Below, piece by piece: positions 1 through 5,281 of a stretch of 5,598 nt of DNA (the first letter of the stretch is position 1; each line of letters starts with the position of its first letter). A program made the translations under genes and the position numbers. Under the pieces are notes generated by a model, which saw nothing but the letters and a program-made list of their open reading frames with translations, was not told the DNA's origin and made no database searches. The stretch spans positions 28,707-34,304 of the forward strand of contig DFBF01000120.1 of the NCBI GenBank assembly GCA_002367285.1. The letters run 5' to 3'. The DNA is from Rhodobacteraceae bacterium UBA3087 (GTDB taxonomy: Bacteria > Pseudomonadota > Alphaproteobacteria > Rhodobacterales > Rhodobacteraceae).

Positions 1-246
1 GTGGTCGTGACCCCCATCGCCATTGGCCTGGCCAGCGCCCTGGGCATTGATGCCCGCCCGTTGGTCGTCGCCGTCATGGTCGCGGCCTCGGCCAGTTTCG
101 CAACCCCCATCGGGTATCAAACCAACATGCTGGTCTATGGCCCCGGCGGCTATCGCTTTACCGATTTCATGAAGGTCGGCATCCCGCTGAACCTGTCAAT
201 CGGCCTGCTTGCCTCGGCCATCATTCCGTTGATCTGGCCGCTGTGA
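1..246 (+). CDS. SLC13-family permease, C-terminal fragment (cut by the window edge)
   Basis: Frame 1 is open from the first base to TGA at 244-246, so these 81 codons are the end of a gene that begins outside the window. The GTG at base 1 is most likely internal. The peptide has a signature of the second half of SLC13/DASS (CitT/ArsB-like ion transporter superfamily) permeases: ATPIGYQTN near residues 34-42, then GPGGYRF at 47-53, then a last hydrophobic helix ending IPLIWPL. The complete permease encoded at 992-2773 has the matching TPIGHKNN, GPGGYRF and VFWPL segments, so the two are paralogues. Family members carry anions such as dicarboxylates or sulfate, usually with sodium, across the inner membrane. 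The substrate cannot be read from this fragment, and whether it has RCK_C domains like its paralogue is unknown. The stop overlaps the start of the next gene by 4 bases (GTGA), so the two are probably co-transcribed and translationally coupled. Confidence 0.85.
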   Translation: MVVTPIAIGLASALGIDARPLVVAVMVAASASFATPIGYQTNMLVYGPGGYRFTDFMKVGIPLNLSIGLLASAIIPLIWPL

Positions 247-926
247 TCCTGCTGCGCGGCCATTGGCAACTGATCGCGCTGACGGCCCTGGTGGCCGCGC
301 TGTGGACCACCCCCGTCATCGTGCCGTTGAAAATTCTGGTGGTGTTCCTGCACGAAGGATCACACGCGCTGGCGGCGCTCGTGACCGGTGGCTCGGTCGA
401 GGCCATCACCCTGTCACCACGCGAAGGCGGCACTACGCTGACCTTGGGCGGCAACGCTTTCGTGCTGATGTCGGCGGGCTATCTCGGTTCACTGTTGATC
501 GGCGTGGCGCTGTTTCTCGCCGCCCTGCGCAGCCGGGCAGACCGGTGGGTGATGGCGGGCATGGGCGCGCTCATGCTGCTGACCGCCGCGCTCTATATGC
601 GCGAAAGTTTCGCGCTGATCTTCACACTGGCCACCGGCACCGCCCTACTGACCGCCGCCCGTTTCCTGCCCCATCAGGTTGCCGACCTGACCCTGCGTGT
701 GATCGGGCTGACCAGCATGATCTATGTGCCGCTTGATATCTTCTCGGATACCATTGCACGCGCGCACCTGCCCTCGGATGCCCATATGCTGGCCCAAACC
801 TTCGGCGGCACCACGGTGATGTGGGGTGGGCTTTGGCTGATCCTCAGCCTTGCGACCGTCGCCACAACGCTGCGCTATGCCACCGGATCAGACAGCAACA
901 TCACCTTGCGCACCCGCCCCACCTGA
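243..926 (+). CDS. M50-family (M50B-like) membrane metallopeptidase
   Basis: This 227-residue, mostly hydrophobic protein has the zinc-binding motif HEGSH at residues 37-41, inside the first membrane region (about 10-47). Next come SAGYLGSLLIG (77-87), further membrane segments (about 105-140 and 150-165), the segment YVPLDIFSDT (161-170) and a last helix (about 192-211). This order (HExxH, AGYLG, then an Asp-containing D-x-x-x-D segment and a W-G-x-x-W helix) fits the Peptidase_M50B group of short membrane proteins related to site-2 proteases. The Asp of the DIFSD segment is the likely third zinc ligand. There is no PDZ domain, so it is not RseP-like. The in vivo substrate of this group is generally unknown. 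The start is GTG at 243, overlapping the upstream permease stop in GTGA. No clear Shine-Dalgarno sequence precedes it, which fits translational coupling. The last 15 or so residues are polar and probably cytosolic. Confidence 0.88.
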   Translation: MILLRGHWQLIALTALVAALWTTPVIVPLKILVVFLHEGSHALAALVTGGSVEAITLSPREGGTTLTLGGNAFVLMSAGYLGSLLIGVALFLAALRSRADRWVMAGMGALMLLTAALYMRESFALIFTLATGTALLTAARFLPHQVADLTLRVIGLTSMIYVPLDIFSDTIARAHLPSDAHMLAQTFGGTTVMWGGLWLILSLATVATTLRYATGSDSNITLRTRPT

Positions 927-938
927 GGAGAAGGCCGC

Positions 939-995
939 ATGGCCGCCGACGAGGCATCAAGCGCGCCGCAAGGCGCACATTCGGGTACAGTCTAG
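939..995 (+). CDS. possible 18-residue ORF with good ribosome binding site
   Basis: A purine-rich Shine-Dalgarno stretch (GAGGAGAAGG, 925-934) overlaps the stop of the M50 gene. ATG follows at 939 and the frame closes at TAG 993-995. The 18-residue product (starting MAADEASS) is polar and has no recognisable domain. Its stop overlaps the stop codon of the convergent permease gene on the other strand. It could be a tiny translated leftover, the N-terminus of a gene lost when the convergent operon arrived, or chance. The ribosome binding site is better than those of the larger genes nearby, which is the only reason to list it. Confidence 0.18.
   Translation: MAADEASSAPQGAHSGTV
963..976. terminator. 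weak GC hairpin between convergent genes
   Basis: The gap between the M50 gene and the convergent permease holds a 5-bp perfect GC stem (GCGCC/GGCGC) around a GCAA tetraloop at 963-976. A second small dyad, GGCC-GCAT-GGCC, lies at 937-948. Neither is followed by a T-run on either strand, so a classic intrinsic terminator is not supported. A role as a short bidirectional transcript-end hairpin is an inference from its convergent position only. Confidence 0.2.
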
Positions 996-2773
996 AGCGG
1001 CCAGAATACCAGGATTGCTGGGATCGACACCGCAACCACCAGCACCTCCAACGGCAGACCGATACGCCAATAGTCGCCAAAACGATAGCCACCGGGCCCC
1101 AGGATCAGCGTGTTGTTCTTGTGGCCAATCGGCGTCAGGAACGCACAGGAGGCGGCCACGGCCACCGCCATCAGAAACGGATCCGGATCCTTGCCCAAAG
1201 CCTGCGCCATCTGGATGCCCACAGGGGCCGCCACAATGGTCGTGGCCGTATTGTTCAACACATCCGACAGGGTCATCGTCACGATCATCAGAACGGTCAA
1301 CACAGCCCAGGCCGGCAGGCCCGCGGTCAGGTCCACCAGAGTGCCGGCAATCAGCTCGGTCCCCCCCGAACTTTCCAGCGCCGACCCCAGCGGGATCATG
1401 CTGCCCAACAACACCACGACGGGCCATTCTATATGGGTATACAGTTCGGCCAAGGGCACGATTTTGGCCAACACATAGCCGATGACAACAATGCCCAAAG
1501 CCACGGGCAGATACACCAGCCCGAAACTGGCCGCAGCCACCGCCGCTGCGAACATGCCAATGGCCAACCAGACCTTTTGGTCCTGGGTTACGGTCAGACC
1601 CCGTTCAGCCAAGGGCAGACAGCCCAGCCATTCGGTCACATCGCCTTCGGACCCTGCTGGCACCAGCAGCAACAGGATATCGCCCGGCCGGACTTCGGTT
1701 TTGCGCACCTGCTGACGGATCGTCTTGCCCGCCCGCGAAATCCCCATAAGGACCGAGCGCTGCCGCCAGGCCAGCCCCACAGCCTGGGCGGTCTTGCCCG
1801 CGATTCGGGCGTTTTCCGGCACCACGACTTCGATCTTTGACAGGCCTTCGCCCTCGGCGGTCAAATGCGCCTCGCGCCCCGGTTCGGCAAAGGACAGCGA
1901 CAGCGCGGCACGGAATTCGTCCAGCGCCTCTGGGGTCGCTTCCAGCACCAAAGCGTCATGCGCCGCAATCATCGTATTGCGCTGGGTGCCGTATCGCCGC
2001 TTGCCATCCCGCACCAGGCCCAGGATGGCGACATCGTTCTTCTCGGCGTCTGCCTCAAGCTCCTTCAGCCGCTTGCCGATCAGTTTTGACCCCTCGGGCA
2101 CGGTCAATTCGGCCACATACTGACCAAATTCGTCCATCGGATCGGCGCCACCTTTCGCGGCCTCGGGCTGCGGGATCAGGCGCCAGCCGATCAGCGCCAC
2201 AAAGATCAGGCCCGCAATCGCCGTCACCCCACCCACGGGGGCAAAATCGAACATGCTGAACGGCTCGCCCAGGGCCTCGCCCCGGATCGAGGCGATGATG
2301 ATATTGGGTGGCGTACCGATCAGCGTGACCATGCCCCCCAGGATCGTCGCAAAAGACAGCGGCATCAGCGAAAGCCCCGGCGCGCGGCCCGCCTTGCGGG
2401 CGGTTTGAACATCAACTGGCATCAGCAACGCCAGCGCGGCGACGTTGTTCATAAAGGCCGACAAGACGCCGCCAATGGCCCCCATCAACGCAATATGTGC
2501 GCCCAGGGACCGCGACGCGTCCACCAATGTGCGGGTGATCAGAAACACCGCCCCCGACCGCACCAATCCGGCCGAAACCACCAACACCAGCGCCACCACC
2601 AACGTGGCAGAGTGGCCAAAGCCCGAAAACGCGTCCTTGGTGGGCACAACGCCCAACACAACACCTGCCATCAGCGCGGAAAAGGCCACGACATCATAGC
2701 GGAACCGGCCCCACAAAAACAGGCCGAACACAGCGCCAAACAGCGCGAAAAGAATGATTTGATCACTGGTCAT
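992..2773 (-). CDS. SLC13-family permease with two TrkA_C (RCK_C) domains
   Basis: This is a complete 593-residue permease. The N-terminal membrane half (about 1-200) contains SAFMNNVAALALLMPV (105-120) and IGTPPNIIIAS (152-162), equivalent to the Asn/Thr-rich re-entrant loop and helix break that bind sodium and substrate in DASS transporters. A cytosolic insert follows with two TrkA_C/RCK_C domains (about 216-293 and 311-386); the first has the pattern VPEGSKLIGKRL...GTQRNT. The C-terminal membrane half (about 401-593) repeats the architecture with LSDVLNNTATTIVAAP (502-517), TPIGHKNN (547-554) and GPGGYRF. Length and order match the 'SLC13 family permease' group with TrkA_C inserts, often annotated as sulfate or dicarboxylate carriers. 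The substrate is not determinable here. I chose ATG at 2773 because the first membrane helix begins at once; an in-frame TTG at 2815 would add 14 polar residues. Neither start has a clear Shine-Dalgarno sequence. It lies 54 bases downstream of the LysE-type gene on the same strand and probably shares its transcript. Confidence 0.92.
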   Translation of the reverse strand: MTSDQIILFALFGAVFGLFLWGRFRYDVVAFSALMAGVVLGVVPTKDAFSGFGHSATLVVALVLVVSAGLVRSGAVFLITRTLVDASRSLGAHIALMGAIGGVLSAFMNNVAALALLMPVDVQTARKAGRAPGLSLMPLSFATILGGMVTLIGTPPNIIIASIRGEALGEPFSMFDFAPVGGVTAIAGLIFVALIGWRLIPQPEAAKGGADPMDEFGQYVAELTVPEGSKLIGKRLKELEADAEKNDVAILGLVRDGKRRYGTQRNTMIAAHDALVLEATPEALDEFRAALSLSFAEPGREAHLTAEGEGLSKIEVVVPENARIAGKTAQAVGLAWRQRSVLMGISRAGKTIRQQVRKTEVRPGDILLLLVPAGSEGDVTEWLGCLPLAERGLTVTQDQKVWLAIGMFAAAVAAASFGLVYLPVALGIVVIGYVLAKIVPLAELYTHIEWPVVVLLGSMIPLGSALESSGGTELIAGTLVDLTAGLPAWAVLTVLMIVTMTLSDVLNNTATTIVAAPVGIQMAQALGKDPDPFLMAVAVAASCAFLTPIGHKNNTLILGPGGYRFGDYWRIGLPLEVLVVAVSIPAILVFWPL

Positions 2774-2827
2774 GGCCAAGGGATAGCGCGACGCGGCGGC
2801 AAGGTCACGCCCCAAGCCCCCCCTGTG

Positions 2828-3421
2828 TCAGGAAAAGATCACCGGATAGAGCGACGCCAGAAGCAGCGCCGCCATTGTGCCGTTGAACAGGCGCAACCGC
2901 ATCGGGTTGGTCAACACGCGTTTGATCTGTTGCCCCAGCACGGTCCAGACCGACACGGTCGGCAGGTTCACGGCCCCAAAGATGACCGCAACAAACAGCA
3001 CGGCGGACAAATCCCGCGCCGGTGCATAGGCCGTGATCGCCGTCAGCGCCATGGCCCAGGCTTTCGGGTTCACCCATTGAAAGGCGGCGGCTTGCAGGAA
3101 CGACAAAGGCGTGCCGCCAGCCTTGCCCGTGCCCGGCTGACCAGCGGTGGCAATCTTCCAGGCCAGCCACGTCAAATAGACGACACTGCCCCCCTTCAAA
3201 ACGGTATAGGACACCGGAAACGCATCAAACAGCTGCATCAACCCGCCCCCCACCAACACCACCATAAAGGTAAAGCCCAACCCGATCCCCAGCATATGCG
3301 GGATCGTGCGGCGAAAGCCGAAATTGGCACCCGAGGCCATCAGCATCAGGTTGTTGGGCCCCGGCGTGACCGAGGAAACAAAGGCGAAGGCCAGGAAGGC
3401 CGAGATGAGCTCAATTGACAT
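2828..3421 (-). CDS. LysE/RhtB-family amino-acid exporter
   Basis: This 197-residue inner-membrane protein belongs to the LysE/RhtB translocator family, which exports amino acids or their analogues using the proton gradient. Visible signatures are the N-terminal SSVTPGPNNLMLMASGANFGFRR region (16-38), with the invariant TPGPN, the HMLGIGLGF segment (42-50), and FQWVNPKAWAMAL (114-126). About six hydrophobic segments can be traced, and the length is normal for the family. The start is ATG 3421-3419, which puts the first membrane helix at the very N-terminus. An upstream in-frame start near 3490 would add 23 non-hydrophobic residues and run through the regulatory spacer. There is no Shine-Dalgarno sequence before the ATG; the 13-base repeat abuts it directly. 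The gene is divergent from an Lrp/AsnC regulator, a very common pairing for this family, which suggests that an amino acid induces export. The exact substrate is unknown. Confidence 0.93.
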   Translation of the reverse strand: MSIELISAFLAFAFVSSVTPGPNNLMLMASGANFGFRRTIPHMLGIGLGFTFMVVLVGGGLMQLFDAFPVSYTVLKGGSVVYLTWLAWKIATAGQPGTGKAGGTPLSFLQAAAFQWVNPKAWAMALTAITAYAPARDLSAVLFVAVIFGAVNLPTVSVWTVLGQQIKRVLTNPMRLRLFNGTMAALLLASLYPVIFS

Positions 3422-3434
3422 GGCGCAATAATTG
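3422..3434. repeat. operator-like 13-base repeat, copy 1 (abuts exporter start)
   Basis: GGCGCAATAATTG. It differs from copy 2 (3484-3496) only at the central base of its CAAT-N-ATTG dyad. On the - strand it reads CAATTATTGCGCC and runs straight into the exporter ATG (3421-3419), so a protein bound here would cover the translation start and probably the transcription start. Confidence 0.6.
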
Positions 3435-3441
3435 GCGAAAC

Positions 3442-3451
3442 CATGCGCATG
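3442..3451. repeat. perfect 10-base palindrome CATGCGCATG
   Basis: An exact self-complementary decamer between the two end repeats. It could be a further regulator contact site. In isolation a 10-base palindrome is not strong evidence, so its role is inferred from position. Confidence 0.35.
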
Positions 3452-3483
3452 AAGATTGCAAATCACCAAAGCTATGCGAAAAA

Positions 3484-3496
3484 GGCGCAATTATTG
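3484..3496. repeat. operator-like 13-base repeat, copy 2 (abuts regulator start)
   Basis: GGCGCAATTATTG, 62 bases from copy 1 (about six helical turns) and in the same orientation on the + strand. Its last base touches the regulator ATG at 3497. The AAAAAGG just before and at its left end (3479-3485) could serve as a distant ribosome binding site for the regulator, with an 11-base spacer. The site may therefore combine operator and translation-initiation functions. Confidence 0.6.
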
Positions 3497-3946
3497 ATGA
3501 AATCAGACAATATTACCGCGCGAATATTGCGCGAACTGACCCGTGACGGGCGCCTGCCCAACACCGAGCTGGCCGAGCGAGTCGGCCTGTCCCCGTCCGC
3601 CTGTCTGCGCCGGGTTCAGGACCTGGAACGGCGCGGCGTGATCCGCGGATATCGCGCCGTGCTGGACCCTACTGCCATGGGCGTGGGTTTTGTTGCCTAC
3701 ATCACGGTCGGTCTGTCCGACCACACCAAGGCGGCCCAAGAGGGGTTCGAACGCGCCGTCGCCCGGTATCACGAGGTGCGCGAATGCCACAATATCACCG
3801 GCACCGTCGAATACCTGCTGCGCGTCGAGGCCGAAGACCTGCACGGCTATAAGGCGTTTCACACCGACAAGCTGGGCACCCTGCCGCAAGTGCATCAGAT
3901 CGTCACCCATGTTGTGATGGACTCGCCCAAGGATGAACGGGCCTAG
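3497..3946 (+). CDS. Lrp/AsnC-family transcriptional regulator
   Basis: A 149-residue protein of normal family length. The N-terminal winged helix-turn-helix spans about residues 6-55, with the classic pattern ILRELTRDGRL, NTELAERVGLS and SACLRRVQDLERRGVIRGY. The C-terminal RAM (ligand-binding and oligomerisation) domain spans about 64-141, with AYITVGL at 67-73 and GTVEYLLRV (102-110), equivalent to the family's G-x-Y-D-Y-L-L core. RAM domains usually bind an amino acid and assemble dimers into octamers. The start is ATG 3497. An in-frame ATG at 3443 would add 18 residues unlike the family N-terminus and would translate the operator region. The divergent LysE/RhtB gene is the likely regulated target, with autoregulation probable. 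The first codons use GAC AAT ATT and CGA ATA TTG, AT-rich choices that stand out in this genome and may reflect overlap with a DNA-binding site. The exact effector amino acid cannot be read from the sequence. Confidence 0.94.
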   Translation: MKSDNITARILRELTRDGRLPNTELAERVGLSPSACLRRVQDLERRGVIRGYRAVLDPTAMGVGFVAYITVGLSDHTKAAQEGFERAVARYHEVRECHNITGTVEYLLRVEAEDLHGYKAFHTDKLGTLPQVHQIVTHVVMDSPKDERA

Positions 3947-4067
3947 GTCCGACTGGATCAAGCCCACGGCCCCGACCACTGCCCCGTCCACGGCCCACGC
4001 CCCCTTGCCCCACCCCCGCCGCCTGCGCTATGGAACCGGGAACTCAAATTTACTGTCGGAGGTTGCC
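3947..4067 (+). promoter_or_regulatory. C-rich leader with a candidate promoter for yebC
   Basis: This 121-base gap is dominated by cytosine on the + strand between about 3963 and 4023, unlike the coding regions. No stable hairpin with a T-run follows the regulator gene, so I see no terminator for it. A plausible sigma-70-type promoter is TTGCCC at 4005-4010, an 18-base spacer, then TATGGA at 4029-4034 in a GCTATGG context. The match is modest (4 of 6 and 3 of 6 bases), but the position, about 35 bases before the start codon, is reasonable. Confidence 0.4.
4058..4062 (+). promoter_or_regulatory. strong ribosome binding site of yebC
   Basis: GGAGG, five bases before ATG 4068. It is the best Shine-Dalgarno sequence before a confidently called gene in the window. 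It fixes the yebC start against the longer in-frame reading that begins at 3933 within the regulator gene. Confidence 0.85.
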
Positions 4068-4808
4068 ATGGCTGGCCACTCAAAATGGGCAAACATCCAG
4101 CACCGCAAAGGTCGCCAGGATAAACTGCGCTCGAAACTCTTCTCGAAACTCGCCAAGGAAATCACCGTGGCCGCCAAAATGGGCGACCCGGACCCCGACA
4201 AGAACCCGCGCCTGCGCATGGCGGTGAAAGAGGCGAAATCGCAATCCGTGCCCAAGGACGTGATCGACCGCGCGATCAAGAAATCCCAGGCGGGCGAAGG
4301 CGAAAATTACGACGAAATCCGTTACGAAGGCTATGGCCCCGGCGGCGTTGCCGTGATCGTCGAAGCCATGACCGACAACAAGAACCGCACCGCCTCGACC
4401 GTGCGCTCGACCTTTACCAAGAACGGCGGCAACCTGGGCGAAACCGGCTCGGTTGGCTTCATGTTCGAACGCAAAGGCGAAGTGACTTATGGCGTGGGCG
4501 CGGGCGACGCCGACACCGTCTTTGAGGCCGCCATCGAAGCCGGCGCCGAGGATTGCGAAAGTTCGGACGAAGGCCACGTCATCACCTGCGCCGACAGCGA
4601 TCTGAACGAAGTGTCTACCGCGCTGGAAACGGCGCTTGGGGAATCGGATTCAACCAAACTGGTCTGGCAACCGACCACCACGACCGAGCTGGATCTGGAA
4701 GGCATGGAAAAGCTGATGAAGCTGATCGACGCCCTGGAAGACGACGACGACATCCAGCGGGTGACTGCCAATTTCGAGGCCTCCGACGAGGTGCTGGCGC
4801 AACTCTGA
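4068..4808 (+). CDS. yebC: YebC/PmpR (TACO1) family protein
   Basis: A 246-residue cytosolic protein, the usual length for the family. It opens with the hallmark MAGHSKWANIQHRKG and continues QDKLRSKLFSKLAKEI to residue 32. Later come YEGYGPGGVAVIVEAMTDNKNRT (86-108), GGNLGETGSVGFMFERKG (120-137) and the acidic C-terminal ALEDDDDIQRVTANF (222-236). Older work describes members as DNA-binding transcription regulators (PmpR). Later work links the bacterial YebC/YeeN and mitochondrial TACO1 family to translation, helping ribosomes through difficult stretches such as proline-rich sequences. Which role applies here is not visible. Many alphaproteobacteria keep yebC near ruvCAB; here it stands alone with its own ribosome binding site, candidate promoter and terminator, and behaves as a single-gene unit. 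All signature segments are intact. Confidence 0.97.
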   Translation: MAGHSKWANIQHRKGRQDKLRSKLFSKLAKEITVAAKMGDPDPDKNPRLRMAVKEAKSQSVPKDVIDRAIKKSQAGEGENYDEIRYEGYGPGGVAVIVEAMTDNKNRTASTVRSTFTKNGGNLGETGSVGFMFERKGEVTYGVGAGDADTVFEAAIEAGAEDCESSDEGHVITCADSDLNEVSTALETALGESDSTKLVWQPTTTTELDLEGMEKLMKLIDALEDDDDIQRVTANFEASDEVLAQL

Positions 4809-4831
4809 ACCGATGCGTCAGGTCGCAATGC

Positions 4832-4862
4832 AAAGCCCCGGCCATTGGTCGGGGCTTTTTTT
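4832..4862 (+). terminator. intrinsic (rho-independent) terminator after yebC
   Basis: The left arm AAAGCCCCGGCC (4832-4843) pairs with the right arm GGTCGGGGCTTT (4847-4858) across a 3-base ATT loop. The stem has 12 pairs including one G-U wobble. It runs into T4856-T4862, followed by GTTTTG. It lies 23 bases after the yebC stop. On the opposite strand the A-rich flank also gives some U-rich tail (CTTT), but the + strand is much stronger. Confidence 0.93.
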
Positions 4863-4866
4863 GTTT

Positions 4867-5281
4867 TGCTGACAGGCGGGAAATGAATCACCAGCGCGGT
4901 CAGACCGAATTCTATTGAACATGTCAAAGTGATCTCGCAACCCGACGGAATAGATTGTCACTTCGAGGATCGCGCCATCCCCAAGCCAGCGTCTTGTCAT
5001 CCCGACCTCTTTGCGAACGAAATTCTACGGGAGAACGTGGTGTTGGTCGGCGATGGCCAACGACAACAGTGCTGCATGCCGGTCTTGCCCCCTTTCCAGC
5101 CCCCCGCCCACATACCGGGTCACCGCGTTGACCTCCAAGTTCTTCAGGTGCTTGGCAATCGAATGCATGACGGCGCTTGCGTTGGTGCAGATGCGGTCTT
5201 TCAACGCCATCACCTGTTCGACCCAGATTTGCTTCAGGACGGGGCTTGCGCTTGGCGCGCCATTCGGATCAAGTCGGCGCC
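4867..5281. other. intergenic spacer between yebC and the EamA transporter
   Basis: About 415 bases without an intact gene. The part near yebC (4867-5024) is lower in G+C than the rest and shows no convincing coding, hairpin or RNA-gene signal. The short frames there on both strands lack recognisable domains. The part from 5025 to about 5243 has a coding-like base pattern on the - strand and is listed separately as a cytochrome relic. The last 40 bases (5244-5281) include the palindrome GGCGCGCC at 5254-5261 and must hold the promoter of the transporter gene, but no hexamer pair stands out and no good Shine-Dalgarno sequence precedes ATG 5282. Confidence 0.6.
5025..5243 (-). pseudogene. probable C-terminal remnant of a cytochrome c4/c553-like protein
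   Basis: On the - strand the frame ending at TAG 5027-5025 has GC-rich third positions (roughly four in five by hand count) and A/T-leaning second positions, as in a real gene. The peptide from 5243 reads PVLKQIWVEQVMALKD, then TN, then VMHSIAKHL, then LEVNAVTRYVGG. It follows the C-terminal pattern of c4/c553-type cytochrome domains: P-x-L, Y-L-x-x-Q-L-x-A-F-x-x-G-x-R-x-N, then Met ligand, I-A-x-x-L, E-x-x-A-V-x-x-Y-x-x-G-L. The Met that would bind haem is encoded at 5168-5166. The usual Gly and Arg after A-F are replaced by Arg and Cys. The usual end near G-L is replaced by about 23 unrelated residues after a G6 run (5100-5105). No CxxCH haem site is present, and the transporter gene starts where the rest should be. 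This rests on remembered family patterns; chance or another family is possible. Confidence 0.45.

Larger units (their letters stand above)
3422..3496. promoter_or_regulatory. divergent promoter/operator region, exporter versus Lrp-type regulator
   Basis: All 75 bases between the two divergent start codons are non-coding and clearly more A+T-rich than the genes beside them. The region holds four dyads: CAAT-A-ATTG at 3426-3434, the perfect 10-base palindrome CATGCGCATG at 3442-3451, GATT-GCA-AATC at 3454-3464, and CAAT-T-ATTG at 3488-3496. Lrp/AsnC proteins bind phased AT-rich dyads as dimers to octamers, so this is the expected target of the regulator encoded at 3497. Promoter hexamers are weak. 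TATGCG at 3473-3478, 17 bases after TGAAGA (3450-3455), is one candidate for the regulator. The two promoters must overlap the dyads in so short an interval. Confidence 0.65.

Noticed and set aside
821..1840. Long + strand open frame of 339 codons, and a similar one at 2405-3418.
   Set aside because: Both are antisense to the permease and exporter genes. The products are rich in His, Gln, Arg and Pro with no domain, as expected for mirrors of GC-rich genes.
3933..4067. N-terminal extension of yebC from an in-frame start at 3933.
   Set aside because: The family start MAGHSKW at 4068 is preceded by GGAGG at ideal spacing. The extension would overlap the regulator gene and translate C-rich leader sequence.
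4818..5000. - strand frame of 60 codons near the yebC terminator.
   Set aside because: It reads through the terminator hairpin and has no recognisable motif, ribosome binding site or codon bias.
4950..5030. Possible dispersed palindromic or REP-like element, because of TTGTCA motifs at 4955-4960 and 4994-4999 and a GTCATCCCGAC string.
   Set aside because: No matching inverted arms or second full copy could be found in the window, so two hexamers are not enough.
4903..5045. Weak direct similarity between AATTCTATTGAACATG near 4909 and AATTCTACGGGAGAACGTG near 5021, considered as transposon ends or target duplication.
   Set aside because: The match is interrupted and needs a gap. No transposase or paired inverted ends accompany it.
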